DNA from: CAYQPF01 sp964419225
GTDB lineage: Bacteria > Cloacimonadota > Cloacimonadia > Cloacimonadales > CAYQPF01
NCBI GenBank assembly: GCA_964419225.1
Contig: CAYQPF010000015.1
Location: 1-56,296 of the forward strand
Direction of reading: 5' to 3'
Length of the DNA: 56,296 nucleotides
Below, in pieces: positions 54,105 to 56,296 of this stretch (positions within the stretch are counted from its first letter, which is position 1; the number at the start of each line of letters is the position of its first letter). The notes below the pieces were generated by a model. It was not told where the DNA came from, did not search any database, and saw only the letters and a list, made by a program, of their open reading frames with translations. Made by a program: the position numbers and the translations under genes.

Positions 54105-54473
54105 ATGATACAGGTTCAAACCATATTGAATATAGCTGATAATTCCGGTGCAAAAAGAGCCATGTGTATAAAAGTGCTTGGTGGTACCAGAAGAAGATAT
54201 GCTTCTGTTGGTGACATAATTGTTATCGCTATCAAGTCCGCTACACCTACTGGAAAGATAAAGAAGGGAACAGTTGAGAAAGCTGTAATTGTTCGGACTA
54301 AGAAAGAGATCAGAAGACTTGATGGATCTTATATTAGATTCGAAGATAATGCTGCTGTTATTATCGATGATAAGAACGAGCCAAAAGCAACCCGTATTTT
54401 CGGACCTGTCGCAAGAGAATTAAGAGAACATCATTTTACAAAAATAATTTCTCTTGCTCCGGAAGTTTTGTAG
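54105..54473 (+). CDS. rplN: 50S ribosomal protein L14
   Basis: The 122-residue protein has ADNSGAKRAMCIKVLGG and RIFGPVARELRE, typical of L14. L14 is the binding partner of RsfS, encoded at 25739 in this window. Confidence 0.97.
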   Translation: MIQVQTILNIADNSGAKRAMCIKVLGGTRRRYASVGDIIVIAIKSATPTGKIKKGTVEKAVIVRTKKEIRRLDGSYIRFEDNAAVIIDDKNEPKATRIFGPVARELREHHFTKIISLAPEVL

Positions 54474-54482
54474 GAGTTAGCA

Positions 54483-54800
54483 ATGAAGAATAAAATGAGG
54501 ATAAAAAAGAACGATACCGTAGTGGTAATATCTGGAAAATACAAAGGCGTCAAAGGCAGAGTATTAAAAGCTTTTCCTGATGATCAGAAAGTAATAGTGG
54601 AAAAAGTAAATTTCATTAAGAAACATACCAAACCCACCCAGAGAAATCCCCAGGGCGGAATCGTGGAAAGAGAAGCTCCCTTACATGTTTCAAATGTAAT
54701 GCTCTTCAATACGAAGATCAATGATGTTACCAAACCTGCTTATAAGACAGTTGGTGACAAAAGAGTGCGTGTCTGTAAAAAGACAGGCGACGAAATCTAA
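54483..54800 (+). CDS. rplX: 50S ribosomal protein L24
   Basis: The 105-residue protein has the KOW motif KNDTVVVISGKYKGVKGRV near the N-terminus and EKVNFIKKHTKPTQRNPQGG, typical of the assembly initiator L24. Confidence 0.96.
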   Translation: MKNKMRIKKNDTVVVISGKYKGVKGRVLKAFPDDQKVIVEKVNFIKKHTKPTQRNPQGGIVEREAPLHVSNVMLFNTKINDVTKPAYKTVGDKRVRVCKKTGDEI

Positions 54801-54813
54801 AGAGGGTTGAAGA

Positions 54814-55362
54814 ATGAATCGTCTAAAAGAAAAGTATAGAAATGAAGTTGCACAGGCCTTAATGAAAGTGTTTAATTACACTAACGTTAATCAGATTCCC
54901 AAACTGGTGAAAATATCAGTGAATATGGGTGTTGGTGCGGCTACACAGAATAAAGCCATACTTGACAATGCTGTCAAAGATATGGAAATTATCACAGGTA
55001 GAAAACCTGTGATCACAAAGGCTAAGAAGTCTATTTCCAATTTCAAACTCAGACAGGGCATGCCCATCGGTTGTAAGGTTACCTTAAGAGATGAGATCAT
55101 GTATGAGTTTTTGGATAGATTAATTACTGTCACCATCCCCAGAATCAGAGACTTTAAGGGTACTCCTGTCAATGCTTTTGACGGCAGAGGAAATTACTCT
55201 ATAGGTATCAAAGAACAAACCGTTTTCCCTGAAATCGTTTATGATAAAATTGATGCAATCAGGGGTATGAATATTACAATAGTTACAACAGCAAAGACCG
55301 ACGAAGAAGGTCGTGAACTGTTAAAATTACTGGGAATGCCTTTCCAGAAAAAGGAAAAATAA
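54814..55362 (+). CDS. rplE: 50S ribosomal protein L5
   Basis: The 182-residue protein has KLVKISVNMGVGAA, TGRKPVITKAKKSISNFKLR and GRGNYSIGIKEQTVFPEI, typical of the 5S rRNA-binding L5. Confidence 0.97.
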   Translation: MNRLKEKYRNEVAQALMKVFNYTNVNQIPKLVKISVNMGVGAATQNKAILDNAVKDMEIITGRKPVITKAKKSISNFKLRQGMPIGCKVTLRDEIMYEFLDRLITVTIPRIRDFKGTPVNAFDGRGNYSIGIKEQTVFPEIVYDKIDAIRGMNITIVTTAKTDEEGRELLKLLGMPFQKKEK

Positions 55363-55372
55363 GGAGCTGACC

Positions 55373-55558
55373 TTGGCAAAAAAATCATTGGTTGTTAAGC
55401 AAGCCCGGACCCCGAAGTTCGCAGTGAGAAAATACAGTCGCTGTTTATCATGCGGGAGACCCAGAGGGTTTATGAGAGATTTCGGCTTATGCCGTCTCTG
55501 CTTTAGAAAACTGGCTTCTAACGGGATGATTCCCGGAGTAAAAAGAGCAAGCTGGTAA
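55373..55558 (+). CDS. rpsN: 30S ribosomal protein S14, zinc-binding type
   Basis: The 61-residue protein is the short S14 form with an intact zinc ribbon (CLSC and CRLC) and the GRPRGFMRDFGLC core. It starts with TTG 55373 behind AAGGAG. Confidence 0.96.
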   Translation: MAKKSLVVKQARTPKFAVRKYSRCLSCGRPRGFMRDFGLCRLCFRKLASNGMIPGVKRASW

Positions 55559-55576
55559 ATTAATTGGAGGAAGAAA

Positions 55577-55990
55577 ATGAGTGTTACTGATCCGATAGCT
55601 GATGCATTAACCAAGATACGTAATGCATATCGTGCCGGACACATGCAGGTTACCGTCAATCATTGCGGTTTAGTGGAATCTTTAGTCAGAATCTTGGCTA
55701 ATGAGAATTTCGTAAACAGTTATGAATTGGTCGATACCGATGTGGTGAAAAAGATCTTTAGAAAGAAGATCAGCATTAATTTACGTTACACAAACACAGG
55801 TTCACCTGTACTCAGAGGAATCGAAAGAATTAGCAAACCCGGCCGTCGTGTTTATGTTAAAGCCGACGTTATACCATCTGTTTATAACAATACTGGTATT
55901 GCCATCATTTCAACTAATCAGGGCGTTGTCACCGACCGTGATGCGAGAAAACTTCGTCATGGCGGCGAATATGTTTGTAAGGTCTGGTAG
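55577..55990 (+). CDS. rpsH: 30S ribosomal protein S8
   Basis: The 137-residue protein has SVTDPIADALTKIRNAY at the start and GVVTDRDARKLRHGGEYVCKVW at the end, typical of S8. Confidence 0.97.
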   Translation: MSVTDPIADALTKIRNAYRAGHMQVTVNHCGLVESLVRILANENFVNSYELVDTDVVKKIFRKKISINLRYTNTGSPVLRGIERISKPGRRVYVKADVIPSVYNNTGIAIISTNQGVVTDRDARKLRHGGEYVCKVW

Positions 55991-55998
55991 GAGGACAA

Positions 55999-56247
55999 AT
56001 GTCAAGAATAGGAAGATTACCCATAAGTATTCCTGACGGTGTAAAAGTTGATTTGAATGCTAACAATGTCGCTGTTACAGGTAAATTAGGAAAATTAGAT
56101 TATAGTTATAGAGAAGGCATCACAGTCGCGATTGAAGATAACAAAGTTATCGTCACCAGAGACTCAGATGACAGAAATGTAAGAGCATTACACGGACTAA
56201 CCAGAGCCTTGATCAATAATATGGTTGTAGGCGTGAGTGAGGGTTAG
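55999..56247 (+). CDS. rplF: 50S ribosomal protein L6, interrupted by TAG near the window end
   Basis: The first 82 residues are clear L6 (MSRIGRLPISIPDGVKV, TRALINNMVVGVSEG). A TAG then stands at 56245-56247, where a Tyr codon is expected in the family. The same frame continues to the edge as LGTLQVIVTGYSAEVV, which still resembles L6. This looks like one or more base errors close to the sequence end rather than a real truncation, because L6 is normally about 180 residues. Confidence 0.85.
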   Translation: MSRIGRLPISIPDGVKVDLNANNVAVTGKLGKLDYSYREGITVAIEDNKVIVTRDSDDRNVRALHGLTRALINNMVVGVSEG

Positions 56248-56296
56248 TTAGGAACTCTGCAGGTTATTGTTACTGGTTATTCGGCTGAAGTGGTCG

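Overview
The window is a stretch of an AT-rich, Gram-negative bacterial genome. Heptose activation genes (rfaE1/rfaE2), an RseC-type membrane protein, lipoproteins, a PorV-like outer-membrane barrel and secreted proteins ending in YPNPF-type (type IX secretion) sorting domains point to the Fibrobacteres-Chlorobi-Bacteroidetes side of the tree. The mix of huge kinase fusions, an Nfn transhydrogenase and many intergenic repeats would fit a candidate phylum such as Cloacimonadota. This placement is inference from gene content, not from a tree.

Region 1 (1-14409, minus strand) holds two tandem copies of one signalling module: a small CheY-like receiver followed closely by an enormous kinase of about 2270 residues. 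The complete copy reads, in order: Ser/Thr protein kinase of the HstK type, a STAND-like ATPase domain whose Walker motifs are lost, a long helical region, GAF, PAS, a second PAS-like segment, Hpt, CheA-like ATPase, and a C-terminal CheX-like phosphatase domain. The second copy runs off the left edge before its last domain. An inverted-repeat-bounded element of about 220 bp lies between the copies. Region 2 (14410-17308) has an ABC-F protein with a possible tiny leader ORF and an orphan periplasmic binding protein.

Region 3 (17741-27749) is a tightly packed, often overlapping 13-gene operon: der, plsY, purF, rfaE1, rfaE2, rseC-like, folB, folK, a short glmU-like gene, a HIT hydrolase, a LytR_C protein, rsfS and argS. 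It is followed by four tRNAs (fMet, Met or Ile2, Arg, His) and priA. Region 4 (30658-36104, minus strand) has corA, a secreted beta-helix protein with a sorting domain, a receiver-Hpt protein and tRNA-Asn.

Region 5 (36487-40389) is an Nfn (NADH-dependent ferredoxin:NADP oxidoreductase) locus. An unrecognised zinc-ribbon module occurs twice in a stand-alone protein and a third time fused to the N-terminus of the NfnB subunit. Region 6 (40541-47529, minus strand) is an envelope-type accessory region: PorV-like barrel, a lipoprotein that is almost only a sorting domain, an unknown protein, two TPR proteins and a C45-family hydrolase. Its gaps are full of short dispersed repeats.

Region 7 (47980 to the right edge) is the classical tuf-S10-spc operon, from EF-Tu to ribosomal protein L6. 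L6 carries an in-frame TAG, with recognisable L6 sequence continuing after it, close to the window end.

The gaps between transcription units carry several families of dispersed hairpins and 7- or 9-bp-period arrays. One hairpin family keeps a core and a flanking box while its outer stem covaries.
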